Shown: positions 19,600 to 31,051, numbered from the stretch's first letter. The stretch: DNA of 36,174 nt from Streptomyces sp. (GCF_031181555.1 NZ_JAPSKQ010000012.1:32493-68666); one strand, 5' to 3'. Numbers and translations are program-made. The notes: a model not told the origin generated them from the sequence alone.

Positions 19600-20583
19600 T
19601 TGACAACAAATCGGGCAAACGAGACACATCCCCATGCGGTGACCGAACTGTGCGAGGTCGGAAGCCGCCTTTACGGCGATGCCCTGCGCGCGGGTCGCAT
19701 CGCCCGCGCGGATGTGGAACCCGCCCCCTGCCTGATGGAACTCGCCCTGCTGCACCCCGATCCGGACGACCCCACCTGGCTGCGCCCGGTCCCCCCGGCA
19801 GTGGCCCTGGCCCAGCGGCTCAACCCCCTGGAACGGGAGATCACCGAGCGCAGGCGGATGTCGATCGAGCTGACCGACGCCTTCGAGCCGTTCATGGCCC
19901 TCAGCGCCCAGGCGACGGCGACCACCCACTCGCTCACGGTGCTGGAGGGGTTCGACCGGATCAACGCCGCCCTCGATCTGGCCACCTCGCAGTGCCGGTC
20001 CGAGATGCTCACGGTCCAGCCGGGCGGCCGTCGGCTGGAACACACCCTCGCCCAGGCGCTGGAGCGCGACCAGCAACTGACCGAGAGGGGGGTGCGCATC
20101 CGCACTCTCTACCAGCACACCGCACGCCACAGCCCCGAGACACTGGCGTACGTGGCCCGGTTCAACACCGGCAAAGTGGAGTACCGCACCATCGACGAGC
20201 TCGTCGAGCGGCTCATCATCTGCGACGAGACCGTGGCCTTCATCCCCACCCGCGACGACCGGCAGGTCGCCCTGGAACTGCGTCACCCGGGTCTCGTCCG
20301 CTATCTGATCAAGGTCTTCGAGTTCATGTGGACCCGCGCCGTTCCCCTGAACGCGGGCACCCCGTACGAACCGGCCCTGGACGGTCTCACCGACATCCAG
20401 CACTCCATCGCCAAACTCCTCGTGGAGGGCCACGTCGACGAGGCCATCGCCCGCCGCCTGGGCATGAACGTCCGCACCTGCCGCGCCCACATAGCCAAGC
20501 TCGCCTCCGCCCTGGGAAGCGGCAGCCGCGCCCAGCTGGGGTACCTCATCGCGCAGTCGGGGATCCTCGACCCGGCAGAGTGA
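19600..20583 (+). CDS. LuxR-type HTH regulator, divergent from the DSSWG peptide gene
   Basis: A 327-residue regulator. The C-terminus has a LuxR-like HTH (VDEAIARRLGMNVRTCRAHIAKLASALG). The N-terminal and middle parts contain CLMELALLHPDPDD, MLTVQPGG and the segment VAFIP with ALELRHPGLV, the arrangement of the TrmB/phospholipase-D-like sensor portion found in many Streptomyces LuxR regulators. No receiver domain is present, so a small ligand or peptide may be sensed. I favour the TTG at 19600, because the paralogue at 20546-21583 begins at an equivalent point before HPH and because GGTGGAG precedes it. An ATG at 19573 is in frame but has no Shine-Dalgarno and would run into the direct repeat. 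Confidence 0.82.
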   Translation: MTTNRANETHPHAVTELCEVGSRLYGDALRAGRIARADVEPAPCLMELALLHPDPDDPTWLRPVPPAVALAQRLNPLEREITERRRMSIELTDAFEPFMALSAQATATTHSLTVLEGFDRINAALDLATSQCRSEMLTVQPGGRRLEHTLAQALERDQQLTERGVRIRTLYQHTARHSPETLAYVARFNTGKVEYRTIDELVERLIICDETVAFIPTRDDRQVALELRHPGLVRYLIKVFEFMWTRAVPLNAGTPYEPALDGLTDIQHSIAKLLVEGHVDEAIARRLGMNVRTCRAHIAKLASALGSGSRAQLGYLIAQSGILDPAE

Positions 20584-21583
20584 CCGGGGCCGCCGGGCGG
20601 TGCGCGCCGTCCAGGCCGGCCTGGGCGATGCGGACGCCCAGCTGGGTACGGCTGGCCGCGCCCAGCGTCTCCGACAGGCGGGCGATGTGCGCGCGGCAGG
20701 TGCGGACGCTGATCCCCAGCCGTTCCGCGATCACCGCGTCCTGGTGGCCCTCGGCCAGCAGCGCGGCGATGGACTGCTCCCGGTGCGAGATGCCCTCGAT
20801 GCCGGTGTCGGGCAGCGGGGCGGTCAGCGGGATGGCGAGCCGCCACAGGCGCTCGAAGACCGTGCCCAGGTACTCCACCAGCGCCGGGTGCCGCAGCTCC
20901 AGCGCCATCGTGCGCTCGGCGTTGGCGGGGATGAAGGCGACCGTGCGGTCGAACAGGATCAGCCGCTCGATCACCTCGTCCAGGGTGCGCGCCTCCACCG
21001 CGTCGCCCATCAGCTCCAGGTAGGTGAGCAGCCCCTGCCCGTGCCGGGCCACGTGCGTGTACAGGTCCCGCATCCGCACCCCGCGGCCGCGCAGCTCCGT
21101 CGCCCGGTGCAGTCCCTCCGACAGCTCCGCCTCGCGCCGGATGCCGCCGGGCTGGACGGTGAGCACCTCGGTGGTGCAGGCCCGCGTCGCCTCGTCCATC
21201 GCCGCCTGGATCCGCGCCAGCCCGTCCAGCACCCGGATCGCCGGGCCCTCCGCCGCCGAGGGGACCGAGGGCACCTGGCGGCCGAGACCGGAGTACCACT
21301 CGAAGGCGGCGACGGCCGAGCCGACCCGGCGCTGGCTCGCGCTGACCTCGTCGTACATCCCGCGCAGCAGCCGGGTCATGACCTCCTGCGGGGAGGTCGG
21401 GACCAGCCAGTCCATGTCGTCGGGGTCCGGGTGCAGCAGGGCCAGTTCCATCAGGCAGGGCACCGGCTCCGCGTCCCGGCGCGGCACGCGTCCGCGCCGT
21501 ACGGCCCGGGAATACACGCGATCCCCGGCTTCGCACAGTCGGTCAGCACCGTGTGGATGCTCGTCCGTCCCGTGCCCGGCCAT
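20546..21583 (-). CDS. Paralogous LuxR-type HTH regulator, convergent with the first
   Basis: A 345-residue regulator that aligns along its length with the plus-strand gene at 19600-20583. Shared blocks are CLMELALLHPDPDD, LTVQPGG, VAFIP, ALELRHPALV and the HTH core LGISVRTCRAHIARLSETLG. I chose the ATG at 21583 (GGTGGGA upstream) over the one at 21610. The stop lies inside the other gene, so the two coding ends overlap by 38 nt tail to tail. A GCCGGT-A-ACCGGC dyad lies 51-63 nt upstream of the start. Targets are unknown. Confidence 0.85.
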   Translation of the reverse strand: MAGHGTDEHPHGADRLCEAGDRVYSRAVRRGRVPRRDAEPVPCLMELALLHPDPDDMDWLVPTSPQEVMTRLLRGMYDEVSASQRRVGSAVAAFEWYSGLGRQVPSVPSAAEGPAIRVLDGLARIQAAMDEATRACTTEVLTVQPGGIRREAELSEGLHRATELRGRGVRMRDLYTHVARHGQGLLTYLELMGDAVEARTLDEVIERLILFDRTVAFIPANAERTMALELRHPALVEYLGTVFERLWRLAIPLTAPLPDTGIEGISHREQSIAALLAEGHQDAVIAERLGISVRTCRAHIARLSETLGAASRTQLGVRIAQAGLDGAHRPAAPVTLPGRGSPTAR

Positions 21584-21633
21584 CGCCCGTCCCACCCCCG
21601 GTTCAGCCACTTTCCGCAGCGCAACTATGCGCG

Positions 21634-21646
21634 GCCGGTAACCGGC
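21634..21646. promoter_or_regulatory. Dyad GCCGGT-A-ACCGGC upstream of the second LuxR-type regulator
   Basis: A perfect 6-1-6 inverted repeat lies 51 nt before the chosen start of the minus-strand regulator. It could be an autoregulatory operator. G/C-rich dyads are common by chance, so confidence is limited. Confidence 0.3.
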
Positions 21647-21771
21647 TCCGCAACACGGGTCCTCACGGTGCGACCACCGGAAACCACCGGTATGCCCGGC
21701 TATTTCCGCGCCCCGGGTCGTGATGGCGCGGCAAACCGGCGGGGGCTGGCCGGATTCCGACGGCCGCGGCG

Positions 21772-21800
21772 CGCACCGCCGGCCGGGGACCGGCGGTGCG
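21772..21800 (-). terminator. Terminator behind the sugar-binding lipoprotein gene
   Basis: An 11-bp perfect stem (CGCACCGCCGG with CCGGCGGTGCG) has a 7-nt loop and lies 18 nt after the stop of the lipoprotein gene. Confidence 0.75.
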
Positions 21801-21817
21801 GGAGAGGCGCCCCGGGG

Positions 21818-22924
21818 CTACTTCAGACCGATCTCGGCGCACGCCGCCCTGTACTTGGCGGTGCAGATGTCCGACACCTCGTAGATCCCGTCGGCGATGA
21901 CGGTGTCCTTGATGTTCTCCTGCGTCAGCGCGACCACGGGCACGAGCTGCGCCGGGATGTCCTTGTCCGTGGGGCTGTCCACCCGGTCGCGGGTCAGCGA
22001 GTCGAACTGGATGTCCCGGCCCTGGACCTTCGCCACGGCCATCTCCGCGGCGCTCTCGGCCTCCTCCGGGTAGGACTTGTACACGCTCATGTACTGCTCG
22101 CCGGTGATGATCCGCTGCACCGCCGCCAGTTCCGCGTCCTGGCCGGTGATCGGCGGCATCTCGGTGACGCCGGCGGCCTTGAGCGCCTGGACGATGCCGC
22201 CCGCCATGCCGTCGTTGGCGGAGTAGACCGCGGCGATGTTGCCCGCGCCGATCGTGTTGATCGCCTCGGTCATGTTGGCCTGGGCGTTCTCCGGCTTCCA
22301 GTCCTTGGTGTCGTAGGACTGGGCGATCGTCACCTTGCCCTTGAGCTCGGACAGCGCGCCCGCCTTGAACTGCTTGGCGTTCGGGTCGGTCGACGAGCCG
22401 TTCATCATCACGATCTTGTCGGTGATGCTGAGGTCGTCCCCGAGGGCCTCCAGCAGGGTACGGCCCTGGACCTCGCCGACCAGTTCGTTGTCGAAGGAGA
22501 TGTACGCGTCGATCGGGCCCTCGGCCAGCCGGTCGTAGGCGATGACCGGGATACCCGCGTCCTTGGCCTTCTTCACGCCGTCCGCGATGGCGTGCGCGTC
22601 GACCGCGTCCAGCACGATGACGTCGACCTCGCGGTCGATCATCTCCTGCAGCTGGCTCGCCTGCTTGCCGGCGTCCGCCTCGGCGTTGGCGTACTCGACC
22701 TTGCCCCGGTCGTTGGTGAGGGACTCCACCTTCTTCTTGAAGATGGGGTAGTCGAACGTCTCGTACCGGGTGTTGGCCTTCTCCGGGAGCAGCAGCCCGA
22801 CGGTGATGTCGTTCCCCTTGGTCGGGCTCGCGTCGTCGCTGCTCCCTGTCGCGTTGAGCACGCCGCATCCGGCGAGCATGACGGACATCGTGGTGACGGC
22901 CACGGATATGGCGATACGACGCAT
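21818..22924 (-). CDS. Sugar ABC-transporter substrate-binding lipoprotein (xylose/ribose type)
   Basis: A 368-residue binding protein of the periplasmic-binding-protein-4 (XylF/RbsB) family. It has a lipoprotein signal peptide with lipobox LAGC (Cys20), so it is anchored outside the cytoplasmic membrane. Supporting segments are VGLLLPEKANTRYETFD, ASQLQEMIDREVDVIVLDAVD, IPVIAYDRL, AVYSANDGMAGGI and ITGQDAELAAVQRI, the latter typical of D-xylose-binding proteins. The ATG at 22924 is preferred because it begins the signal peptide. No permease or ATPase gene adjoins it, so it is an orphan that must use a transporter encoded elsewhere, or act as a sensor. The exact sugar is unknown. Confidence 0.92.
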   Translation of the reverse strand: MRRIAISVAVTTMSVMLAGCGVLNATGSSDDASPTKGNDITVGLLLPEKANTRYETFDYPIFKKKVESLTNDRGKVEYANAEADAGKQASQLQEMIDREVDVIVLDAVDAHAIADGVKKAKDAGIPVIAYDRLAEGPIDAYISFDNELVGEVQGRTLLEALGDDLSITDKIVMMNGSSTDPNAKQFKAGALSELKGKVTIAQSYDTKDWKPENAQANMTEAINTIGAGNIAAVYSANDGMAGGIVQALKAAGVTEMPPITGQDAELAAVQRIITGEQYMSVYKSYPEEAESAAEMAVAKVQGRDIQFDSLTRDRVDSPTDKDIPAQLVPVVALTQENIKDTVIADGIYEVSDICTAKYRAACAEIGLK

Positions 22925-22959
22925 GCGAGGGCTCACTTCAGGTGCGTTCCGGACGTGGG

Positions 22960-22971
22960 CACAACTTTGTG
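22960..22971. promoter_or_regulatory. Dyad CACAA-N2-TTGTG before the binding-protein gene
   Basis: A perfect 5-2-5 inverted repeat extends as GG-N-CACAA-N2-TTGTG-N-CC, 36 nt upstream of the start. It suits a LacI- or ROK-type operator for a sugar-regulated gene; the regulator is not in the window. Confidence 0.4.
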
Positions 22972-23141
22972 GCCCATGTGACTGAAAAGCCAACGCTTCC
23001 GCCACCACTCCAGTCAAGACCAGCCACTTAACGAGATGGACACATCACGGTGCGCCGAACTCGTGAGGGAACCGCGAACGACCGGCGGATATCCGCGGGA
23101 GCCGCCCGCATGCACCCCACACGGACGTGTGCGCGCACACG

Positions 23142-23183
23142 GCGAGGGGCCCGGAAGGTTCGATGAACTCCCGGGCCCCTCGC
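23142..23183 (-). terminator. Terminator of the dnaK operon
   Basis: A 13-bp stem (23142-23154 with 23171-23183) encloses a short inner GGTTC/AACT-like pairing. It lies 18 nt after the hspR stop. Confidence 0.8.
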
Positions 23184-23200
23184 GGCACTTCGCTTCCGCG

Positions 23201-23653
23201 TCAGTCCGACTGCTGCTGCCGCTTCGGCCGCCACACCACCAGCGCGCTGGTCTGCTGCATCTCCTGGTACGGCACCAGGTCGCGGCGGTACGAGGCGTGC
23301 ACCGCCGCCTCGCGCTGGCGCATCGCCGCCGCCGCGCCGTCGAGGGCGTCCTCCAGTTCGGCCACGCGGGCCTGGAGGGCGGCGACCTGGTTCTCCAGTT
23401 CGATGATGCGCTTGATTCCGGCCAGGTTGATGCCCTCGTCCTGCGACAACTGCTGCACCTGGCGGAGCAGTTCGATGTCGCGGGCCGAGTAGCGGCGGCC
23501 CCGGCCGGCGGTGCGGTCCGGCGACACGAGCCCCAGACGGTCGTACTGGCGCAGTGTCTGCGGGTGCAGGCCGGAGAGCTGGGCCGCCACCGAAATGACG
23601 TAGACCGGGGTGTCCTGGGTCAGCTCATACGGGTTGCGTCGACGGCCGTCCAT
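23201..23653 (-). CDS. hspR: Heat-shock repressor HspR (MerR family)
   Basis: This 150-residue repressor binds HAIR sites, and as known in Streptomyces it uses DnaK as co-repressor. The MerR-like HTH is near the N-terminus (VISVAAQLSGLHPQTLRQYD, then RLGLVSP and GRRYSARDIELL). It is followed by a helical segment, INLAGIKRIIELENQVAALQ, and a coiled coil. The C-terminal tail ends VWRPKRQQQ. It starts 6 nt after the dnaJ stop and is last in the dnaK operon, which gives an autoregulatory loop through the two HAIR-type sites before dnaK and the one before clpB. Confidence 0.97.
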   Translation of the reverse strand: MDGRRRNPYELTQDTPVYVISVAAQLSGLHPQTLRQYDRLGLVSPDRTAGRGRRYSARDIELLRQVQQLSQDEGINLAGIKRIIELENQVAALQARVAELEDALDGAAAAMRQREAAVHASYRRDLVPYQEMQQTSALVVWRPKRQQQSD

Positions 23654-23659
23654 CTGAAA

Positions 23660-24835
23660 TCAAGCTCCCTTCGCGGCCTGGAACAGCTCCGCCCGCGGAT
23701 CCTCACCCGCGGTCGCCTCGCGATACGCCTCCAGCGCCTCACGAGCCTTCCCCGACAGATCCTTGGGAACACTCACCTCCACGGTGACCAGCAGATCACC
23801 GCGCGTGCCGTCCTTGCGGACCGCGCCCTTGCCCCGCGCCCGCATGGTGCGGCCGTTGGGCGTGCCCGGCGGCAGCTTCAGCGTGACCGGAGGGCCGCCG
23901 AGCGTCGGGACCCGGACCTCGCCGCCGAGGGCCGCCTCGGGGTAGGTGACCGGGACGGTGACGGTGAGGTTGTCGCCCTTGCGGCCGAACACCGGGTGGG
24001 TGCCGACGTGCACGACGACGTACAGGTCGCCCGCCGGGCCGCCGCGCTCGCCCGGCGCGCCCTTGCCGCGCAGCCGGATCCGCTGGCCGTCGCTGACGCC
24101 CGCGGGGATGCGCACCTGCATGGTCCTGGAGGACTTGGCCCGGCCGCTGCCCTTGCAGACGTCGCAGGGCTCCTCCGCGATCAGACCCCGGCCCTTGCAG
24201 TCGGGGCAGGGGTCGGTGAGCGAGAAGCCCCCGCCGGAGCCCCGCGCCACCTGGCCGGTGCCGACGCAGGTCGGGCACACGCGCGGTGTGCCGTTCTTGT
24301 CGCCGGTGCCCGAACAGGCCTTGCAGGGCGCTTGCGAGGACATCCTCAGCGGAACGGTCGCGCCCTCGATCGCCTCCGTGAAGCTGAGGGTGACCTCGGA
24401 CTCGATGTCCTGGCCGCGCCGGGGCTGGGTACGCGTGGTGCCCGCGCCGCCGCGGTTGAACAGGCCCCCGAAGACGTCACCGAGGCCGCCGCCGAAGCCG
24501 CCGCCCGCGCCCGGCCCGGCCTGACCGCCGAACAGGTCGCCCAGGTCGAAGTTGAAGGAGCCGCCGCCCGCGCCCGGCCCCGGGCGGAAGCCGCCGTTGC
24601 CGAAGAGGGCGCGGGCCTCGTCGTACTCCTTGCGCTTCTTGGGGTCGCCGAGGACGTCGTTCGCCTCGGAGATCTCCTTGAACCGCTCCTCCGCCTTGGC
24701 GTTGCCCTTGTTGGCGTCCGGGTGGTACTCGCGGGCGAGCTTCCGGTACGCCTTCTTGATCTCGGCCTCGGTGGCGTCCTTGGGGACGCCGAGGACCTTG
24801 TAGTAGTCCTTCTCGATGAAGTCCTTGGTGCTCAT
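23660..24835 (-). CDS. dnaJ: Chaperone DnaJ
   Basis: A 391-residue type I J-protein that stimulates the DnaK ATPase and delivers substrates. The J domain has HPD at 38-40. A Gly/Phe-rich region (for example [20 protein letters not shown]) follows. Four zinc-finger repeats are intact: [24 protein letters not shown] and CDVCKGSG. The C-terminal substrate domains are complete. GGAAGGAGG precedes the ATG. It is 36 nt downstream of grpE and 6 nt upstream of hspR. The N-terminal [17 protein letters not shown] is typical of the DnaJ1 form in the dnaK operon of actinobacteria; a second dnaJ usually lies elsewhere. Confidence 0.98.
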   Translation of the reverse strand: MSTKDFIEKDYYKVLGVPKDATEAEIKKAYRKLAREYHPDANKGNAKAEERFKEISEANDVLGDPKKRKEYDEARALFGNGGFRPGPGAGGGSFNFDLGDLFGGQAGPGAGGGFGGGLGDVFGGLFNRGGAGTTRTQPRRGQDIESEVTLSFTEAIEGATVPLRMSSQAPCKACSGTGDKNGTPRVCPTCVGTGQVARGSGGGFSLTDPCPDCKGRGLIAEEPCDVCKGSGRAKSSRTMQVRIPAGVSDGQRIRLRGKGAPGERGGPAGDLYVVVHVGTHPVFGRKGDNLTVTVPVTYPEAALGGEVRVPTLGGPPVTLKLPPGTPNGRTMRARGKGAVRKDGTRGDLLVTVEVSVPKDLSGKAREALEAYREATAGEDPRAELFQAAKGA

Positions 24836-24871
24836 CCTCGACGCCCCTCCTTCCCTGCGTCAGTGTTAACG

Positions 24872-27489
<2,618 letters not shown>

Positions 27490-28527
27490 TTATCCGTTCC
27501 TTACACGCAACCGCTCGCTGACCTGCGCGGACGCGGTCGAAGATCGCTGACGAGGTGGGGAAACAGGGGGGACGGGAACCCGCACCAGCGCCAGGACGGC
27601 CACCGCGGCCACCGCCGCCACCCACAGCACCGCGCCCCCGGACGCCCATCCGGTGTGCGCGCACACCCCGACGAGTACCCCGCCCAGCGCCCCGACGCCC
27701 AGCAGGAGGGTCACCGCGCGCGGGGCGAGCCCGAGCCGCCGCAGCCGGTGCCCGAGGTGGTCCGGCCCGCCGCACGCCAGGGGCCGCCGGGCCGGCCACC
27801 GCGCGAGGACCACGAGCGCGGCGTCGGCGCACACCACGGCGGTCAGCGCGAACACCACCCCGGCACTCGCCCCCGCCTCGTGCCCGGCCCGCACGAACAC
27901 CGCCGCCGAGGCGAGCACGAACCCCGCGAACAGCGAACCGCACGCGCCGAGGGCGGCCCGCGCGGGATGCCAGTTGTGGACGAGGAACCCGGCCAGCGCG
28001 GCGGCCAGCACGCCCAGCAGCACCGCGATCCCGTCCATCAGCTCGGCCGCCGCGCAGGCCGCCACCCCGAACGCGGTCACCACCCCCACCGTGCCGGCCA
28101 GCCCGTCCGCGTGGTCGAGCCCCCGGAAGGCGGCGGTGAGGCCCACGACCCACCCCACGGCGAGCAGCCCGCCCGGCACCCCGGTCTCCTCGTACGGCAC
28201 CACCAGCGCCGCCGCCACGGCCGTACCGGCGAGCGGGATCCACCACCGCAGCCGCCACACGTCCGCGGCCAGCCCGAGCGCGCCGACGCAGGCCCCGGCG
28301 GCCAGCAGCGTCCCGACGCCGGTCCCGAGCGGCGCGGTCCCGGCCGCGTCCCCGACGGCCGCGACCAGGCCGGTCACCAGCACGACGGCCACTCCCCCGG
28401 ACAGCGGCACCGCCCGCCGGCGCCTGCGGTCCAGGATGCCCAGGCGCAGGGCGGGGAACCGGAGCAGTTCCGTGAGGAGGGCGACGAGGAGCAGGGCGAT
28501 GGTGGTGGCGGTGATCCCGTAGAGCAC
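27490..28527 (-). CDS. MraY/WecA-like family 4 glycosyltransferase (polyprenyl-phosphate type)
   Basis: A 345-residue integral membrane protein with about ten helices. Short Asp-containing loops resemble the MraY/WecA superfamily: LGLAADVWRLRWWIP, FRGLDHADGLAGT (the DDxDGL-like catalytic loop, here LDHADGLAG), and GPDHLGHRLRRLGL, a His-rich loop matching the HxxH segment. Such enzymes move a sugar-1-phosphate onto a lipid carrier for cell-surface glycans. The first Asp pair of the family is not fully conserved, so activity is unsure. The GTG start has no Shine-Dalgarno, but TAACTT lies 7 nt before it, consistent with a leaderless mRNA. It runs into the dnaK control region. Confidence 0.82.
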   Translation of the reverse strand: MLYGITATTIALLLVALLTELLRFPALRLGILDRRRRRAVPLSGGVAVVLVTGLVAAVGDAAGTAPLGTGVGTLLAAGACVGALGLAADVWRLRWWIPLAGTAVAAALVVPYEETGVPGGLLAVGWVVGLTAAFRGLDHADGLAGTVGVVTAFGVAACAAAELMDGIAVLLGVLAAALAGFLVHNWHPARAALGACGSLFAGFVLASAAVFVRAGHEAGASAGVVFALTAVVCADAALVVLARWPARRPLACGGPDHLGHRLRRLGLAPRAVTLLLGVGALGGVLVGVCAHTGWASGGAVLWVAAVAAVAVLALVRVPVPPVSPPRQRSSTASAQVSERLRVRNG

Positions 28528-28679
28528 GGATATAAGTTAGGGGCGTATGTACCGATTGGGCGTGAATAACACGATCGGATCCGAGGCGCCACCTCAGGCA
28601 ACCCTCAGCGACTCAGATCACCCCGCGCCCGGCTACAGTGCGACTGAGGATGGGGGTACTCTCGAACAGACTGCATAAG

Positions 28680-28693
28680 TTACCGCTTAGTAA
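28680..28693. promoter_or_regulatory. Dyad TTAC-N6-GTAA upstream of the EtfD-like gene
   Basis: An inverted repeat in an A/T-richer stretch (GTTACCGCTTAGTAAT) lies about 60 nt before the EtfD-like start. TACAGT at 28634-28639 could be the -10. TTAC/GTAA dyads suit TetR-type regulators, but no regulator gene is nearby. Confidence 0.35.
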
Positions 28694-28752
28694 TCTCGGG
28701 GAAGCCGTACGGGAGCCCCCGACGAACCGCCTCGCAGGCCCGAGGAGCCCCC

Positions 28753-31035
28753 ATGCAACTCGCCGCGATCATCGTGTCGCTGGTCCTGACCGTGGTCGGC
28801 GTTGCGCTGCTTGCACGCGCGATCGGCCAGTTCGTCCGGTACTTCAAGCTGGGCCAGCCGGTCCCGGCCGGTACCCGGACCGACAACCCCTACCAGCGCA
28901 GTGTGACCCTGGTGAAGGAGTTCCTCGGCCACACGCGCATGAACCGGTGGGGCATCGTCGGCATCGCCCACTGGTTCGTGGCCGTCGGCTTCCTGACGCT
29001 GCCGCCGACCCTCGCCCAGGCCTTCGGCCAGCTCTTCCAGGCCGACTGGATGCTGCCCGTCGTCGGCGACTTCCTGCCGTTCGAGATGTACATCGAGTTC
29101 ATCGGCGTGATGACGGTCCTGGGCATCGCCGTGCTGATCGTCATCCGGCTGCTGAGCCTGCCCTCGCGGCCGGGCCGCAAGTCGCGGTTCGCGGGCTCGA
29201 AGGCGGGCCAGGCGTACTTCGTCGAGTACGTCATCCTCACCATCGGTCTGGCCATCTACGTGCTGCGCGGCCTGGAGGGCGCGCTGCACCACGTGGACCA
29301 CTACGAGGCGTCCTACTTCGCCTCGTACCCGCTGGTCCTGGCCTTCAAGGGGCTGAGCGTCGGCACGCTGCAGAACCTGGTCTACCTGTTCGCGATGATC
29401 AAGATCTCGACGTCCTTCGTCTGGATGATCGTGGTCTCGCTCAACACCAACATGGGTGTGGCCTGGCACCGCTTCCTGGCCTTCCCGAACATCTGGTTCA
29501 AGCGCAACGCGGACGGCTCCACGGCCCTCGGCGCCCTCCAGCCGATGACCTCGGGCGGCGAGCCGATCGACTTCACCGACCCCGGCGACGACGACGTCTT
29601 CGGCGTCTCCCAGGTCGAGCAGTTCTCCTGGAAGGGCCTGCTGGACTTCTCCACCTGCACCGAGTGCGGCCGCTGCCAGTCGCAGTGCCCCGCCTGGAAC
29701 ACCGGCAAGCCGCTCTCCCCGAAGCTGCTGATCATGTCGCTGCGCGACCACGCGCACGCCAAGGCCCCCTACCTGCTGGCCGGCGGCGGCAAGACCATGG
29801 AGGGCGAGGAGAAGGCGTCCGAGGAGCAGCTGAAGGACGTCCCCGCGTCCGCCCTCGCCGAGGCCGAGCGCCCGCTGGTCGGCACGCTGGAGGAGAACGG
29901 CGTCATCGACCCGGACGTCCTGTGGTCCTGCACCACCTGCGGCGCCTGCGTCGAGCAGTGCCCGGTCGACATCGAGCACGTCGACCACATCGTCGACATG
30001 CGCCGCTACCAGGTCATGATCGAGTCCGCGTTCCCGTCCGAGGCGGGCACGATGCTCAAGAACCTGGAGAAGAAGGGCAACCCCTGGGGCCTGGCGAAGA
30101 AGCAGCGCCTGGAGTGGACCAAGGAGGTCGACTTCGAGGTCCCGGTCGTCGGCAAGGACATCGAGGACCTGTCCGAGGTCGAGTACCTGTACTGGGTCGG
30201 CTGCGCCGGCGCCCTGGAGGACCGCGCCAAGAAGACCACCAAGGCCTTCGCCGAGCTGCTGCACATCGCGGGCGTCAAGTTCGCGATCATGGGCGGCGAC
30301 GAGAAGTGCACCGGTGACTCCGCCCGCCGCCTCGGCAACGAGCCCCTGTTCCAGGAGCTCGGCATGGAGAACGTCATGTCCCTCAACGCCGCCTTCGGCG
30401 AGGAGATGGACGACGACGGCAAGGTCACCGAGGAGTCGCGGAAGCCCAGGTCGGCGAAGAAGATCGTCGCCACCTGCCCGCACTGCCTCAACACGCTCGG
30501 CAACGAGTACCCGCAGCTCGGCGGCGACTACGAGGTCATCCACCACACCCAGCTGCTCCAGCACCTGGTGGACGAGGGCAAGCTGATCCCGGTCACCCCG
30601 GTCGAGGGCATCATCACCTACCACGACCCGTGCTACCTGGGCCGCCACAACAAGATCTACACGCCCCCGCGCGAGATCATCGGCAAGGTCCCGGGCCTGC
30701 GCAACGAGGAGATGCACCGCCACAAGGAGCGCGGCTTCTGCTGCGGCGCCGGCGGCGCCCGGATGTGGATGGAGGAGCGGATCGGCAAGCGCATCAACAA
30801 CGAGCGCGTCGACGAGGCCCTCTCCCTCAACCCGGACATCGTCTCCACCGCCTGCCCGTTCTGCCTCGTCATGCTGACCGACTCGGTCAACGGCAAGAAG
30901 AACGACGGCAAGGCCAAGGAGTCCATCCAGGTCGTCGACGTCGCCCAGCTGCTGCTGGAGTCCGTCAAGACCCCGGCCGACCCGGCGGGCGACGAGGAGA
31001 GCGAGAGCGCACCGGAGCCCGAACCGGTGAAGTGA
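28753..31035 (+). CDS. EtfD-like membrane iron-sulfur oxidoreductase (ETF:menaquinone)
   Basis: A 760-residue protein. The N-terminal ~270 residues form a NarI-like membrane domain with about six helices. Two [4Fe-4S] motifs follow, CTECGRCQSQCP (about 302-313) and CTTCGACVEQCP (about 393-404). The C-terminus has two cysteine-rich CCG domains, with CPHC and CPFC pairs, DPCYLGRHN and GFCCGAGGARMW (about 660). This layout is that of heterodisulfide-reductase-like proteins, best matching mycobacterial EtfD (Rv0338c), which passes electrons from ETF in fatty-acid oxidation to menaquinone. GAGGAG precedes the ATG. It is monocistronic, between a divergent glycosyltransferase gene and a strong terminator. 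Confidence 0.92.
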   Translation: MQLAAIIVSLVLTVVGVALLARAIGQFVRYFKLGQPVPAGTRTDNPYQRSVTLVKEFLGHTRMNRWGIVGIAHWFVAVGFLTLPPTLAQAFGQLFQADWMLPVVGDFLPFEMYIEFIGVMTVLGIAVLIVIRLLSLPSRPGRKSRFAGSKAGQAYFVEYVILTIGLAIYVLRGLEGALHHVDHYEASYFASYPLVLAFKGLSVGTLQNLVYLFAMIKISTSFVWMIVVSLNTNMGVAWHRFLAFPNIWFKRNADGSTALGALQPMTSGGEPIDFTDPGDDDVFGVSQVEQFSWKGLLDFSTCTECGRCQSQCPAWNTGKPLSPKLLIMSLRDHAHAKAPYLLAGGGKTMEGEEKASEEQLKDVPASALAEAERPLVGTLEENGVIDPDVLWSCTTCGACVEQCPVDIEHVDHIVDMRRYQVMIESAFPSEAGTMLKNLEKKGNPWGLAKKQRLEWTKEVDFEVPVVGKDIEDLSEVEYLYWVGCAGALEDRAKKTTKAFAELLHIAGVKFAIMGGDEKCTGDSARRLGNEPLFQELGMENVMSLNAAFGEEMDDDGKVTEESRKPRSAKKIVATCPHCLNTLGNEYPQLGGDYEVIHHTQLLQHLVDEGKLIPVTPVEGIITYHDPCYLGRHNKIYTPPREIIGKVPGLRNEEMHRHKERGFCCGAGGARMWMEERIGKRINNERVDEALSLNPDIVSTACPFCLVMLTDSVNGKKNDGKAKESIQVVDVAQLLLESVKTPADPAGDEESESAPEPEPVK

Positions 31036-31051
31036 CGCGACGTCACCGGAG

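Noticed and set aside
19561..20490. Minus-strand frame opposite the first LuxR-type regulator
   Set aside because: The opposite strand has a complete LuxR-type protein with a paralogue; the minus frame has no recognisable protein.
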